Source: CALHVX01 sp039198065 (GTDB lineage Bacteria > Pseudomonadota > Gammaproteobacteria > Pseudomonadales > Azotimanducaceae). Taken from it: a DNA stretch of 64,000 nucleotides. A program made the translations under genes and the position numbers. Shown here piece by piece: positions 35,027-44,845 of the stretch. Location: assembly GCA_039198065.1 (NCBI GenBank), contig JBCCTU010000010.1:97459-161458 (forward strand). The letters are read 5' to 3'. Below the pieces are notes generated by a model. That model ran no database searches. It saw nothing but the letters and a program-made list of their open reading frames with translations, and was not told the DNA's origin. The first letter of the stretch is position 1. Every line of letters begins with the position of its first letter.

Positions 35027-36121
35027 GTGGCAGACAGGATGAATGAGTTGAATCTGCCCCTCGGCGTTGCGGCGCGATGCCAGCCTTCGGTGAACGGTCT
35101 AGCTGTGCATTACCTCGAAGCCGGCCGGACCGATGCGCCAGTGGTTCTGCTGCTCCATGGATTCCCGGATCTGGCGTACGGTTGGCGCGCCGTTATGGTT
35201 CCGTTGGCGGCGGCGGGCTTTCGTGTGTTGGCACCGGATCTACGCGGCTACGGTCGAACGACGGGCTGGTCGACGAGCTACGACAACGATCTTCGCCCCT
35301 TTGGTTTTATGAACCTGGTACGCGATCTGCTGGCGTTCCTTGATGCGTTGGATGTGTCGCGCCTGCACCTGTGTGTTGGCCACGATTTCGGCTCGCCGTT
35401 GGCTGCCTACTTCGCGTTGCTCCGCGGCGATCGGTTAGAACGACTGGTGCTGAGCAGCGCTCCGTTCGGTGGCGCACCAGCAACTGAAATGCGCCGATCG
35501 ACGTTGGATGCGGCCCTCGCGTCTCTGCCGCAACCGCGGCGGCACTACCAGGACTACTTTGCTGGGCGCAATGCGAACGGCGAGCTACTGGCTGCTCCCC
35601 AGGGGCTAACGCGTTTTCTACGCGGATACTTTCACGTCAAGTCCGCCGACTGGGCGGAAAACCAGCCACAGGCCCTTGAGGGTTGGGACGCTCGGCAGCT
35701 TGCGCGCCTGCCGCGCTACTACGTCATGGATCGCGATCAGACCATGGCCGCGACCGTTGCGCCTTGGGCGGATGTACCTGAGCCTGCCTGGCTTACCGAG
35801 GCTGAGCTTGCAGTCTATGCGAACGAGTATGCCCGGACGGGCTTTCAGGGTGGCTTGAACTGGTATCGCGCCATGGCTGAGCCCGCGCTGACCGCGGAAC
35901 TCTCTGTGCTCTACCGCAAGCCGATCGCTACGCCGACCTGGTTCATCTCCGGTGCGTCCGATTGGGGGAATCATCAGACACCGGGTGCGCTGCGGCGAAT
36001 GGAGACTCGCGTATGCACGGACTACCGCGGTACTCGGCTGATCCCTCGCGCCGGCCACTGGCTGCAACAAGAGCAGCCCGCGGCGCTGGTCCACGAGCTG
36101 CTCGATGTGTGCGCGCAGTGA
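35027..36121 (+). CDS. Epoxide hydrolase-like alpha/beta hydrolase
   Basis: 364 residues from GTG 35027 (an ATG at 35039 is an alternative). HGFPDLAYGWR is the oxyanion motif of epoxide hydrolases. The nucleophile elbow GHDFGSPLA has Asp120 in place of Ser, as in epoxide hydrolases and haloalkane dehalogenases. The C-terminal RAGHWLQQEQP supplies the catalytic His. The cap domain (~145-270) has Tyr-rich stretches such as LPRYYVMDRDQT. HGFP favours an epoxide hydrolase. Cytoplasmic. It follows the NTF2-like gene with 23 bp spacing. Confidence 0.85.
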   Translation: MADRMNELNLPLGVAARCQPSVNGLAVHYLEAGRTDAPVVLLLHGFPDLAYGWRAVMVPLAAAGFRVLAPDLRGYGRTTGWSTSYDNDLRPFGFMNLVRDLLAFLDALDVSRLHLCVGHDFGSPLAAYFALLRGDRLERLVLSSAPFGGAPATEMRRSTLDAALASLPQPRRHYQDYFAGRNANGELLAAPQGLTRFLRGYFHVKSADWAENQPQALEGWDARQLARLPRYYVMDRDQTMAATVAPWADVPEPAWLTEAELAVYANEYARTGFQGGLNWYRAMAEPALTAELSVLYRKPIATPTWFISGASDWGNHQTPGALRRMETRVCTDYRGTRLIPRAGHWLQQEQPAALVHELLDVCAQ

Positions 36122-36130
36122 CCGACAGCC

Positions 36131-37285
36131 TTAGTCCGCAATGACGGTCATTTCCACTCGGTTGCCGTTCCGAAGCCATAGTTTGGCGCGGTAGACGCCC
36201 GGTTGGTCACCCGCCGTGAACTGGAGATCCAGTCGGCCAACGAGTTGGGGTCCCACGCCCGGGGTCGCGCCGATCACGGGTGTAGCCGGTAGGAAGCGGT
36301 CGCAGTCGATCTGCTCGATGCGCATATGGCGGGCACCGGGCGGTGTGCTGAGGCGGACGTAGCCCACAACGCGGCGCCACCAGGGCAGGCCGCTGTCGGT
36401 ACGCACCAGCTTGTAAAAGTGACGGGTGACGCGCACCAGCTTCAGATCATCGAGGGGCTCAGCATTGGCTCCCCAGGTTAAAAAGGTCCAGGCGAAGGGT
36501 GCTGGTGTGCCGACGCTCGTGGTCTGAAAGATCGGGTTGTCCGGGTTTGGTGGGTTCGTGCCCGGTCCGCAGGCGACACCACCGTCGAGTTGCCCGGACA
36601 GGGCCTTAACGAACACCGCCGTCGGGTTAATGCTCGGTGCCGGGCTGCGGCGAACCTTAAGCAGTCCCTCGCCCGTTTCGAGCGCGCCGTTGGGTCCCGT
36701 TTGCGCTTCAACTTTGAGTCGATAAGCGCCCGGTGCGGGGTTGCGCACGCCGTTTAAGATGAGGTGAATCTGCTTGATGCCGGGGTTCAGGTCGATGTCG
36801 CGAACGGCGGTGAGGACAAGCGCGTTGTCTGCCACGTCCACCGACAGCGTCGTAAACAGCACCGGTGGAAACAGCGGATCCTGGGGCCAACCTTTAAGAA
36901 GTATCACCGTCGTGCACTGCAGGTTGCCCGGAACGCAGGGGCGGTCCGGCAGCGGAGGCACGGGCGGGAATGGAAACGGTACGTCGTTCAGTGGATAGGC
37001 CGGATCGATGTCGGACAGATCAAACTCGGGTGGGAACAGCAACCGAATCGTACTTCCGGCCTGCAATCCTCGGCCAGCGACCTGGGGGTCAAGCGATCCA
37101 TCGAGCGTAATCAGGTAGTCCGTTGGAGCACCGGTCACGTCGCCGTTGGCGACGATCGGTGCGTTTTCGATAGAGGCAACGATCCCTGTTGCTCCCCGGG
37201 CCCCGGCGTAAGCGGTGGAGCCGAGGGCTCCGATCAAGCACGCCGTCGTGGCTCGCAGGGCGACACTCCTTCGAGAAAAAAACAT
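36131..37285 (-). CDS. Exported protein of unknown function
   Basis: 384 residues, with the strong ribosome site AGGAGG before ATG 37285. MFFSRRSVALRATTACLIG...STAYA is a signal peptide. The mature protein is Pro-rich and beta-type, without membrane segments; Cys pairs (PCVPGNLQCTTV; VACGPG; QIDCDRF) could form disulfides in the periplasm. No domain is recognised. It converges with the epoxide-hydrolase-like gene (9 bp between stops) and diverges from the wHTH-TPR regulator, 285 bp apart. Confidence 0.7.
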   Translation of the reverse strand: MFFSRRSVALRATTACLIGALGSTAYAGARGATGIVASIENAPIVANGDVTGAPTDYLITLDGSLDPQVAGRGLQAGSTIRLLFPPEFDLSDIDPAYPLNDVPFPFPPVPPLPDRPCVPGNLQCTTVILLKGWPQDPLFPPVLFTTLSVDVADNALVLTAVRDIDLNPGIKQIHLILNGVRNPAPGAYRLKVEAQTGPNGALETGEGLLKVRRSPAPSINPTAVFVKALSGQLDGGVACGPGTNPPNPDNPIFQTTSVGTPAPFAWTFLTWGANAEPLDDLKLVRVTRHFYKLVRTDSGLPWWRRVVGYVRLSTPPGARHMRIEQIDCDRFLPATPVIGATPGVGPQLVGRLDLQFTAGDQPGVYRAKLWLRNGNRVEMTVIAD

Positions 37286-37433
37286 GGGACCTCCTGAGGT
37301 GCGGTCAGGCTCGCGCCTACCGCCCGAATCCGGGAAAAAAGTAAAAATTGACTTGATCGTGGTGGCGTAACGCCCGTTGGCCCCTCGCCCTTACATACAA
37401 GGTGCTGCACGGAGCAGCGGTTTCACGCTACGT

Positions 37434-37448
37434 TTGCGGTTGCCGCAA
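37434..37448. promoter_or_regulatory. Inverted repeat in the divergent region before the wHTH-TPR regulator
   Basis: TTGCGG-TTG-CCGCAA with perfect 6-bp arms and a 3-nt spacer, extended by near-symmetric CGT/ACG on either side. It lies between the exported-protein gene (leftward) and the wHTH regulator gene (rightward). An operator is possible. Confidence 0.4.
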
Positions 37449-37570
37449 CGCATGAAACAAACCGTAAATGTCTGTGAAGAATTCCTGCTGCACGTGCTCT
37501 ACGCGAGGGCGTACGCGAGCCATGGCCGTTGCCTCGGTGATCGCGCCGCACTCGCCGCGAGGTCTAGTGG

Positions 37571-39166
37571 GTGACTGAACTGCCGACACGGTTCTGGATT
37601 GACGATCTGCTCGTTGATCGCGCGCAGCATTCGGTCAGCCGCGGCGGCGAACCGATCCCCCTCGGCAAAACCACGTTCAGGCTCCTCGTGTACCTCGCGG
37701 AGATTGCCCCGGCCGTGGCTTGTACGGACGACCTGCTGGCCGCGGTGTGGGCCGGTCGCGTGGTGGCGCCGGAGACCGTCGCGCAACGGATCCGCCTGCT
37801 TCGCCGGGCGCTTGGTGATCGGGCTCGGGAGCCTCGTTATGTTCGGGGTGTTCGTGGCGTTGGTTATCAGCTCAAGGCAACCGTGACTGCGGCGCCTCCC
37901 GTGAGCTCCGCTGCGCGCGGAACTAGCCCGCTGATCACGGCGTCTGCTGCGCCCGAAGACTGGCCGGTACCGGATGCACCGTCTATTGCCGTGCTGCCGT
38001 TTCGCGACGAGAGTGGTCAGGCGGAAGCACACGCGCTCTTGCGCGCCGTGCAGCAGGAATTAACCACTCGGTTGGGCCGCACGCGGGCGTTCTTCGTGAC
38101 TGCTCGGGCATCGGCTGCGCGCTATCCATCGCTGGCGCAAGATGCCGCCACGGCGGGCCGGGCGCTGAGCGTTCGCTATCTGCTCGAGGGTTCCTTTCGC
38201 TGCGATGGTACCCGTATCGACGCAGACCTCTTTCTGACCGATGCGCTGCAACGCCGCGAGCTCTGGTCCGAGCGCGTCACGCTGACGGCCTCGCAGATGC
38301 AGGACGCGGAGGTACGTATCGCCGAACAAGTCGTCGGTGCGGTGACGGCGGAGACCGGGCGCAACGAGCGGGGTCGTGCCGTGCGCCTGCCCCGGGAGGC
38401 TCTTTCAGCATGGACCGCCTACCATCGCGGTACGCACTTTATGTATCGCTTCGACGACGCCTCGCTAAGAGAAGCGGAATGGTCATTCCGTCGCTCCTTA
38501 GAGCTCGATCCCATGGGTGCGCGATCGCACGCGGGGCTGTCCTGGGTGTGTTGGCAACAGGCGTTTCTTGGCACCGCCCGCGACCCCGCGCTTGCCCGGG
38601 AGCGCACGTTGAGTGCGGCTCGGTCGAGCGTCGAGCTGGCACCGGATGATCCCCTTGCGCGCTGGGCTCAGGGGCGCGCGGAGCTGCTACAGGGCAACCT
38701 CGATGCCGCGCTGAGCGATCTGGAGGCTGTACGCAGTCTCAACCCAAGTTTCGCCGTCGGCCGATACTCGCTCGCGTTCGCGCAGTTGCAGAACGGAGAC
38801 CTCGACGCCGCCCGGGAAAACGCCGCCGAGTCGCTGCGTCTGAGTCCCTACGATCCGCTGAGGTTCCTGATGCTCGGTGCCCTCGGCTTCGCTCAGTGTT
38901 TGGGGCCGGAGGCAGAGCAGGGTGCTGAGCTGCTGCTTGCAGCGACGCGAGAGCCGAACGCTCACCATGAGATCTACTCGAAGGCCGCTGTCGGTTGTGC
39001 GCTGGCTGGCCGCTTAGCCGACGCACGCCGACTCATGGAGCGCGTGCATGAACTTGTTCCTGCCTACGATGCGGCGCGATTCTTCCAGTCTTTCCGCTAC
39101 CGACAGTCTGTGCATCGGGACCAGATCACAGAAGCGTTCCACAGCCTTGCCATCTCTCTGCCCTGA
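37571..39166 (+). CDS. CadC-like winged-helix regulator with TPR domain
   Basis: 531 residues from a GTG start. Residues ~5-100 are an OmpR/CadC-type winged helix: FWIDDLLVDRAQHSVSRGG, LGKTTFRLLVYLAE, LLAAVWAGRVVAPETVAQRI, and RYVRGVRGVGYQLKA. Residues ~140-250 hold a nucleotide-cyclase-associated AfsR-like linker pattern (SIAVLPFRDESG, ARALSVRYLLEGSFR in near form), followed by TPR repeats to the end. Unlike CadC there is no obvious transmembrane helix, so it should be cytoplasmic. This layout is common in gammaproteobacterial transcription factors of unknown signal. It stands upstream of the SCO/MCP pair and diverges from an exported protein; either may be a target. Confidence 0.85.
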   Translation: MTELPTRFWIDDLLVDRAQHSVSRGGEPIPLGKTTFRLLVYLAEIAPAVACTDDLLAAVWAGRVVAPETVAQRIRLLRRALGDRAREPRYVRGVRGVGYQLKATVTAAPPVSSAARGTSPLITASAAPEDWPVPDAPSIAVLPFRDESGQAEAHALLRAVQQELTTRLGRTRAFFVTARASAARYPSLAQDAATAGRALSVRYLLEGSFRCDGTRIDADLFLTDALQRRELWSERVTLTASQMQDAEVRIAEQVVGAVTAETGRNERGRAVRLPREALSAWTAYHRGTHFMYRFDDASLREAEWSFRRSLELDPMGARSHAGLSWVCWQQAFLGTARDPALARERTLSAARSSVELAPDDPLARWAQGRAELLQGNLDAALSDLEAVRSLNPSFAVGRYSLAFAQLQNGDLDAARENAAESLRLSPYDPLRFLMLGALGFAQCLGPEAEQGAELLLAATREPNAHHEIYSKAAVGCALAGRLADARRLMERVHELVPAYDAARFFQSFRYRQSVHRDQITEAFHSLAISLP

Positions 39167-39219
39167 TCTACACCTAAAAGGATGCGGTTTTTGCTGCGCT
39201 GACCCGGGTACCGGTCCGC

Positions 39220-39891
39220 ATGGAGGCTCGACAACAAGCGGCTGAACGAACCTTCCCTGCCTGCGGCGCTGGGCGCCGTGTATTGGTGACCGGTGGGCTG
39301 TGCGCCGCCGCCGTTCTGCTACCGGGGGTGATCAACCTTGCGCTCGCAGGGCCCACGGTGGGAGCTTGGCATGGCCTGGTGCTGAAGCGGCCGTCCCCGG
39401 CTGTCGCGCTGCACGATACGAATGGCTTGCCCGTAGCGCTCGAGGACCTTCGCGGGCAGACGATTTTTCTGATGTTCGGTTACCTGCGTTGTCCAGAACG
39501 GTGCCACACTCAGGCAGCGACGCTGCACGCCTTCGCGACCGCGGTTGAAGCTCCGGACGTCCGCTTTCTGTTTGTTGCCCTCGACCCGGATCACGATAAC
39601 GCCGCTGAGCTCGCCGCGTACTTTGACGCCCGGGATCCTCGGTTTCGAGCTCTATTGCCGCCTTCGCGAAGCGCCGCGGCCGCCTTGGCTGAGCAGTTCC
39701 GGTCGCCCGTGCACTACGGACCGGGGGACGATGGTCGCGTGCAGCCTGTGGCCCACGCTGGGCACGTGTTTGTTATCGATCCGGGCGGTGTTGTGCGTCT
39801 GGTTTATCCCGCTGGCCGTCTCAGCGTCGATGCGTTGCTAGCCGACTGGCAACGCGCGCAAACGGCTTGGAACACACTTTTGGAGACTTGA
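39220..39891 (+). CDS. SCO1/SenC-family copper-binding thioredoxin-like protein
   Basis: 223 residues. An N-terminal hydrophobic anchor (~19-45) puts the thioredoxin-fold domain in the periplasm. Copper ligands are visible: Cys91 and Cys95 in RCPERC, and His179 eight residues before VID, as in the family's H...LID motif. SCO proteins deliver copper to the CuA centre of cytochrome c oxidase or act as thiol reductants. No oxidase gene is near. Instead the stop is 3 bp before the start of an MCP whose membrane domain is rich in histidine, so the pair is translationally linked. Confidence 0.9.
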   Translation: MEARQQAAERTFPACGAGRRVLVTGGLCAAAVLLPGVINLALAGPTVGAWHGLVLKRPSPAVALHDTNGLPVALEDLRGQTIFLMFGYLRCPERCHTQAATLHAFATAVEAPDVRFLFVALDPDHDNAAELAAYFDARDPRFRALLPPSRSAAAALAEQFRSPVHYGPGDDGRVQPVAHAGHVFVIDPGGVVRLVYPAGRLSVDALLADWQRAQTAWNTLLET

Positions 39892-39894
39892 AGT

Positions 39895-41421
39895 ATGACT
39901 ACTGCTGCCGAAGGCGAGCTTGCGCAGGCCGGGGACTCCTTACGCCGTGCGGCGATTGACCGCCTGCTTTTTCGAATCATCTTGGCGCACCTACCCGTAA
40001 CCGCCTTTCTGGCCCCACTAGGCTACGGGACCGACAGCTTCGCACTTGCAGCGTCGGTTGGCGTCGGTGTCCTGGCAACGGTGGGTTACACGCTACTCAA
40101 GGGGTCCCGCGGTTTCGGCGTGCTCGCCGGTGTGCTGCTGATGGCGCTTTCGGCTGTGTTGATTCAAGCACAGCTCGGGCGCATCGAGATGCATTTCCAT
40201 ATCTTCTGTGCACTCGCGTTGATGTTGATATATCGAGATTGGTTGCCGATCATCGCCGCGGCCGGTGCGATCGCCATACATCACCTGGTTGCGACCGCGG
40301 TTCAATTGAACGAGGGCGCGCTCGGCGGCATGCCGGTCCAGTTATTCGACTATGGCTGCTCCTGGTCGATCATGGTCTTACACGCCCTCTTTGTGGTTCT
40401 GGAAAGTGCGTCGCTGGTCTACTACGCAACGGTGATGAACCGCGAGCAACGCCTGTCTGACGCACTTGTTACCGCTGTAGCCCGGGTCTCGGAGGAGCAC
40501 GACCTGGGCGTGCGCATCGAGGCGGTTGATGGCGTCACGGCGACGTCGTTCAACTCCATGCTGGCACACTTCGACGCCCTAACGACCGAGCTCAACGCCG
40601 CTGTGGAGCACATCCAACGTGAGGCCCAAAGTGTCGATCAGGGCACGCGCCAGTCAAAGATGGAACTGGCGGAGCAGCAAACGCGCACCGAGGACATTCG
40701 CGAAGCAATCGAGCAGATGGCAGCAAGTATCGCCGAGGTCGCAGAAGGCATTACTCAAGCTGCGGAACAGGCCGAGGCCTCCCGCCAACATCTTGAGGAG
40801 AGTGCCGAGGTGTTCGGCGGCGCTGATCGTTCAGCTCATGAGTTGAAAGAGACCATCGATACCGCGTCTGGATCGGTGCGGAGCCTGGAAGTCGGCGCCG
40901 AGACCATCGGCTCAGTGGTCGATGTGATTCGTGGCATCTCAGAACAAACGAATCTGCTGGCGTTGAACGCTGCGATCGAGGCTGCCCGGGCGGGTGAGCA
41001 CGGGCGTGGCTTCGCGGTCGTGGCCGACGAGGTACGAACGCTTGCGGGACGCACGCAGGCGGCAACGGGCGAGATCCAGGACATAATTACGCGCCTGCAA
41101 GAAGACATCTCAAACTCATCGACCTGGATCATCAGTGGGCGACAGCAGTCCGACGACGTCTCTGCCCGCATGCGGGACGTGGGTTCGCTCCTCGCAGGAA
41201 TCCGCCAGGTGCTCGACACCATCTGTGACACCAGCACAGCGATCGCAGCCGCGTCGGAACAACAGAGCCGCGTGGCGCAAACGGTGCAGGGAAGCGTGGC
41301 GTCGATTGCCGAAGCAGGTCAGACGATCGTGACACGAGCCGAAGCCAGTGCGGCATCTGCCCACAGCCTCAACGGCGTGTCGGAATCGCTACAGGCGCTG
41401 GTGGCCGATTACCAGCGTTGA
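39895..41421 (+). CDS. Methyl-accepting chemotaxis protein with His-rich multi-helix membrane sensor
   Basis: 508 residues. The N-terminal ~180 residues form about six hydrophobic segments and no large periplasmic domain. Histidines cluster there: His32, His100 and His102 (EMHFHIF), His129 and His130 (AIHHL), and His163. A short HAMP-like linker follows, then the signalling coiled coil with the conserved hairpin NLLALNAAIEAARAGEHGRGF. The His arrangement suggests bound heme or metal. Coupled 3 bp downstream of a SCO copper protein, it could report copper or redox state to CheA. The ligand is inferred only. Confidence 0.88.
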   Translation: MTTAAEGELAQAGDSLRRAAIDRLLFRIILAHLPVTAFLAPLGYGTDSFALAASVGVGVLATVGYTLLKGSRGFGVLAGVLLMALSAVLIQAQLGRIEMHFHIFCALALMLIYRDWLPIIAAAGAIAIHHLVATAVQLNEGALGGMPVQLFDYGCSWSIMVLHALFVVLESASLVYYATVMNREQRLSDALVTAVARVSEEHDLGVRIEAVDGVTATSFNSMLAHFDALTTELNAAVEHIQREAQSVDQGTRQSKMELAEQQTRTEDIREAIEQMAASIAEVAEGITQAAEQAEASRQHLEESAEVFGGADRSAHELKETIDTASGSVRSLEVGAETIGSVVDVIRGISEQTNLLALNAAIEAARAGEHGRGFAVVADEVRTLAGRTQAATGEIQDIITRLQEDISNSSTWIISGRQQSDDVSARMRDVGSLLAGIRQVLDTICDTSTAIAAASEQQSRVAQTVQGSVASIAEAGQTIVTRAEASAASAHSLNGVSESLQALVADYQR

Positions 41422-41479
41422 GGTCCGGTGACTTTGCACATACGCGCTAACGCCTTAGCAGCCTTGGGTGAGGTAAAGG

Positions 41480-42529
41480 TCAGGCGGCTTTCTGTGACTC
41501 TGAAGCGCTCAGTTCGCTTAACAGGCTCCGAAGCTCGTGTTCGAACTCAACGGGCGGCGCGTCCGTCGTGCGCTCATCGGAGTCGTCTATTGTTGCGCGA
41601 CTCAGCGCCTTCAGCTGTTCGTCAAAGCTCCGGCTACTGATTTCTTCATTCGCGCGATAGCCGGCCAGTCGTTCCATAAGCTCGCCGAGCAACTGTTGAA
41701 GCTGCGTTGCGAGCATGCTGCAGGTTGCGGCCTGGTCGCAACCAGTTTCCATTGCCGCCGCGGACGATGCACTGGTGTTCTGCAGCACCGATATGATGTC
41801 GCTGATCTCGTTAGTGGACTCTTGTGTACGAGTGGCAAGCGCTCGTACCTCGTCGGCGACGATAGCAAACCCGCGCCCGTGCTCTCCGGCACGAGCGGCT
41901 TCGATGGCCGCGTTCAGCGCCAGCAAATTGGTTCGATCGGCAATATCGCGTATGACGTCCAATACCTTGCTGATATCGCGGCTCTGCATTTGCAGCGCGT
42001 CTACGGCCTGCTGTGTCGAGCGCAGGTCCTGGCCCAACGCGATGGTATTCACCGACGCCTGGTTGACGACGTCCTGACCGTTTTCGATGAGCGCATCGAT
42101 GCTGGTCATGGTGTTCAAAACGTCTCGGTGTTCGGCCGCACTGTCGATCAGCATGCTGATGAGTTGGCGGGCCTGTCGAAGTTCGCCCTCGCTGCTTAAG
42201 GCTTGGCTTTGCACGTGAGTGGTCGTATCGAGCGCCTGGGCCAACCCCGCATGGGCTCGCTGCAGAAGGTCGGTGTGGTGCTCCAGTGCCTGATTCAGCG
42301 CCTCGTTTTCGTGCTGCAACCCGTCGTGTAAGCGACTCCCAACGACGTTAATTTGTTGCTGGTTTACTCGATGGCAGTGAAGCAAGCCAACAACGGGCAA
42401 GAGCACGCACAAGATTAGAGCGCTTGCTGGCAGTAATGGTAGTGCCGGCATGAGTGCAAAGGCACAGCTAAGCGCAAGCGCGGTTACGACTACGTACGCA
42501 ACAACGAGATGGTTGGTTCCATTGGGCAT
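41480..42529 (-). CDS. Methyl-accepting chemotaxis protein, minimal sensor
   Basis: 349 residues. Two hydrophobic segments at ~8-50 with only a very short loop between them, then a cytoplasmic coiled coil with the canonical tip NLLALNAAIEAARAGEHGRGF. There is no sensory domain, so it may sense the membrane or cytoplasm directly, or act with another receptor. The signalling part is shorter than usual after the tip and ends LLSELSASESQKAA, without an NWETF-like CheR tether. It converges with the His-rich MCP and diverges from cheA (132 bp). Confidence 0.88.
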   Translation of the reverse strand: MPNGTNHLVVAYVVVTALALSCAFALMPALPLLPASALILCVLLPVVGLLHCHRVNQQQINVVGSRLHDGLQHENEALNQALEHHTDLLQRAHAGLAQALDTTTHVQSQALSSEGELRQARQLISMLIDSAAEHRDVLNTMTSIDALIENGQDVVNQASVNTIALGQDLRSTQQAVDALQMQSRDISKVLDVIRDIADRTNLLALNAAIEAARAGEHGRGFAIVADEVRALATRTQESTNEISDIISVLQNTSASSAAAMETGCDQAATCSMLATQLQQLLGELMERLAGYRANEEISSRSFDEQLKALSRATIDDSDERTTDAPPVEFEHELRSLLSELSASESQKAA

Positions 42530-42661
42530 AAGTACGGTGCGCGCTGTTTGCTCTCACCAAGCGTAGTTGACTGAGGGAAACCGGTCCAAGGAAAGGGATC
42601 GAATCCGCGCAGTTTTGAGGGCGTTTTCTATACTCAAACCGATTAGTGACCGGATTGGGCT

Positions 42662-44845
42662 ATGGATAAGCGTTTGCTGCGTCAGATCATCGATGGGCTC
42701 GCATCGCCGGACACCGACGAGTCGTCTACCAATGCTTGTGTGGCCTACGCAGAACGCCTGGCCGGGAAAGCCGATGCTCGTATCGAGCGCTTATTGGTTC
42801 AGCAGCGCAGCGCTGAGACCCTGCGGGACCTTTGCCACGCTGTGTCTGTACCCATGAGCGACGACGTGCGAACCGGACTGGCGGAATACCTGACCCTCTG
42901 GCTCAACGGCTCACAGGACGGCGCCTCGCTCCCTGATTCGCTCAATCAACTCCTCGCGGTACCAGGCAACGAGGCGGGTGAAACGGCGGGCGGTTTTGGA
43001 CCGTTTGAGTCTGAGAAAGGCGAAGTCGCGGATGCCGCCGACGATTTTGTCGTTGCCGGGGGCGACCTCGCCGATGACGAGTCGATGAGCGCGTCTGCCC
43101 CTAGCGGTGCGACCCAACCCGGTGCGCCGATCGACAGTATAGAAACGGACCCAGAACTCCTCGAGGCGTTCGCGGTGGAAACCAACGAACATCTTGAGAG
43201 TATCGAAGCGCTGATCCTCGATCTCGAAGACGGGGACGGTGGTGAGACGATCGATGCGCTGTTCCGAGCTTTCCACAGCATAAAAGGCAACAGCTCGTTC
43301 TTCGGATTCAGCGCTATTCAGAACATCGCCCACGAGATGGAAACGCTGCTCGATAAAGTGCGCAGTGGTGACCTCGAATTTTCTCGAGAGCTGCGCGACC
43401 TGGTTTTGCTGGTGCAATCAGCGATGCTGGACATGACCGCAGAAGCATTCGCCGAAATGCGGGATACGCCGGCGCCTCCGCAGGTGCTAGCGGCACTTAC
43501 CAATTTTCAGGGCGGTGAGCCGCCGGTGGCGGTCGTCGCCACCCCCGAACCGGAAGAGACACTGTCTGAGCCTGTGGCACCATCCGGAAGTGTGCCTAAA
43601 ACCGATAGCGGCACAGACGTCGAGCAGTCAAAGAGTCGCAAAGCGTTCAAGGGCAACACCGGTGAGGTGGTGCGCGTTGAGGCGCATCGGCTTGATTTCC
43701 TCGTCGATCTCATCGGTGAGCTTGTGATCAGTTACAGCATCGTCTCCGACAGCATTGCGGGGTTGGGCACGACGTCCAACCGTCTGCAACAGGGAGCGAA
43801 GCAACTCACGGCGATCATCCGTGACCTGCAGTCACTGTCGACCTCTCTGCGCATGGTTCCGATCCGTCCAGTTTTCCAGCGCATGAAGCGGTTGGTACGC
43901 GACGTTTCTGCCCATACCGGGAAACCCATTGACTTCGAGGTTATTGGAGAAGCCACGCAGGTTGATAAGTCGTTGGTCGATGAGGTAGGCGATCCGCTCG
44001 TTCATTTGATTCGTAACGCCATCGATCACGGTGTCGAAGACGAGGCAGGTCGGCGGGCGGCCTTAAAGCCCCTAGAGGGTCGGTTGAAGCTTTCCGCGGC
44101 GCAACGCGGCAGCTGGATCGTTGTCGAGATCGAAGACGATGGAAAGGGACTAGACACGGACCGCATTCGGCAGAAGGCAATCGATAAAGGGCTGATTAAC
44201 GAAGACGTCGAACTTCCCGTCGAGCGAATCCATGAACTCATTCTGCACCCGGGCTTTTCTACAGCACAGACCGTGTCTGAGGTATCGGGTCGAGGTGTCG
44301 GCATGGACGTTGTGAAGCGTTCGGTTGAAGCCTTACGTGGAACACTCGATATCCGCAGCGAGCCCGGCCGGGGTACCTGCTTCACCCTTCGGTTCCCGCT
44401 CACCCTGGCGATCATTGACGGCGTGGTAGCGAAGATTGGAAGTGAGCACTACATCATCCCTGGCTCGTCCGTTGTGCAAACGGTACGCCACGGCGGTCGC
44501 CCACTGTCTTCCGTAGGTGGTGAAGGTGAGGTGGTGGTTTATCGTGACGAAGCCATACCACTCATCCGGCTGTGCGAGCTGTTTGATGTCCCCGACGCGC
44601 TTCCGCCATCGGAAGACAGTCTGCTGATGGTGCTTGATTCAGACAACCGTCGCTTCGCGCTCATGGTTGACGAGCTTGTAGGTAAACAGCACGTCGTTAT
44701 CAAATCGCTCGATGCAATCCTGAAGGATACCTATGGAATCGCCGGAAGCGCGATCATGCCTGACGGAACTGTTGGTTTGATTGTAGACATTGAGTCCATT
44801 GCCAAAACGCTGAACTCCCATATCAATACCATGGTGGCCGCATGA
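42662..44845 (+). CDS. cheA: Chemotaxis histidine kinase CheA
   Basis: 727 residues. Order: an N-terminal helical region (1-~90), acidic linker, Hpt domain (~160-270) with phospho-His205 in FRAFHSIKGNSSFFGF, linker, dimerisation helix (RVEAHRLDFLVDLIGELV), HATPase_c (LIRNAIDHGVED, IEDDGKGLD, FSTAQTVSEVSGRGVGMDVV in part) and a C-terminal CheW-like domain (~575-720). It has a single Hpt and no obvious P2 domain for CheY/CheB binding, and the first ~150 residues match no known domain I recall. The 3' end overlaps cheW by 4 bp. Confidence 0.95.
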   Translation: MDKRLLRQIIDGLASPDTDESSTNACVAYAERLAGKADARIERLLVQQRSAETLRDLCHAVSVPMSDDVRTGLAEYLTLWLNGSQDGASLPDSLNQLLAVPGNEAGETAGGFGPFESEKGEVADAADDFVVAGGDLADDESMSASAPSGATQPGAPIDSIETDPELLEAFAVETNEHLESIEALILDLEDGDGGETIDALFRAFHSIKGNSSFFGFSAIQNIAHEMETLLDKVRSGDLEFSRELRDLVLLVQSAMLDMTAEAFAEMRDTPAPPQVLAALTNFQGGEPPVAVVATPEPEETLSEPVAPSGSVPKTDSGTDVEQSKSRKAFKGNTGEVVRVEAHRLDFLVDLIGELVISYSIVSDSIAGLGTTSNRLQQGAKQLTAIIRDLQSLSTSLRMVPIRPVFQRMKRLVRDVSAHTGKPIDFEVIGEATQVDKSLVDEVGDPLVHLIRNAIDHGVEDEAGRRAALKPLEGRLKLSAAQRGSWIVVEIEDDGKGLDTDRIRQKAIDKGLINEDVELPVERIHELILHPGFSTAQTVSEVSGRGVGMDVVKRSVEALRGTLDIRSEPGRGTCFTLRFPLTLAIIDGVVAKIGSEHYIIPGSSVVQTVRHGGRPLSSVGGEGEVVVYRDEAIPLIRLCELFDVPDALPPSEDSLLMVLDSDNRRFALMVDELVGKQHVVIKSLDAILKDTYGIAGSAIMPDGTVGLIVDIESIAKTLNSHINTMVAA

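Noticed and set aside
42606..42645. Sigma-28-like or sigma-70 promoter before cheA
   Set aside because: TATACT at 42629-42634 and ACCGATTA at 42638-42645 look promising, but neither has a matching upstream hexamer at the right spacing.
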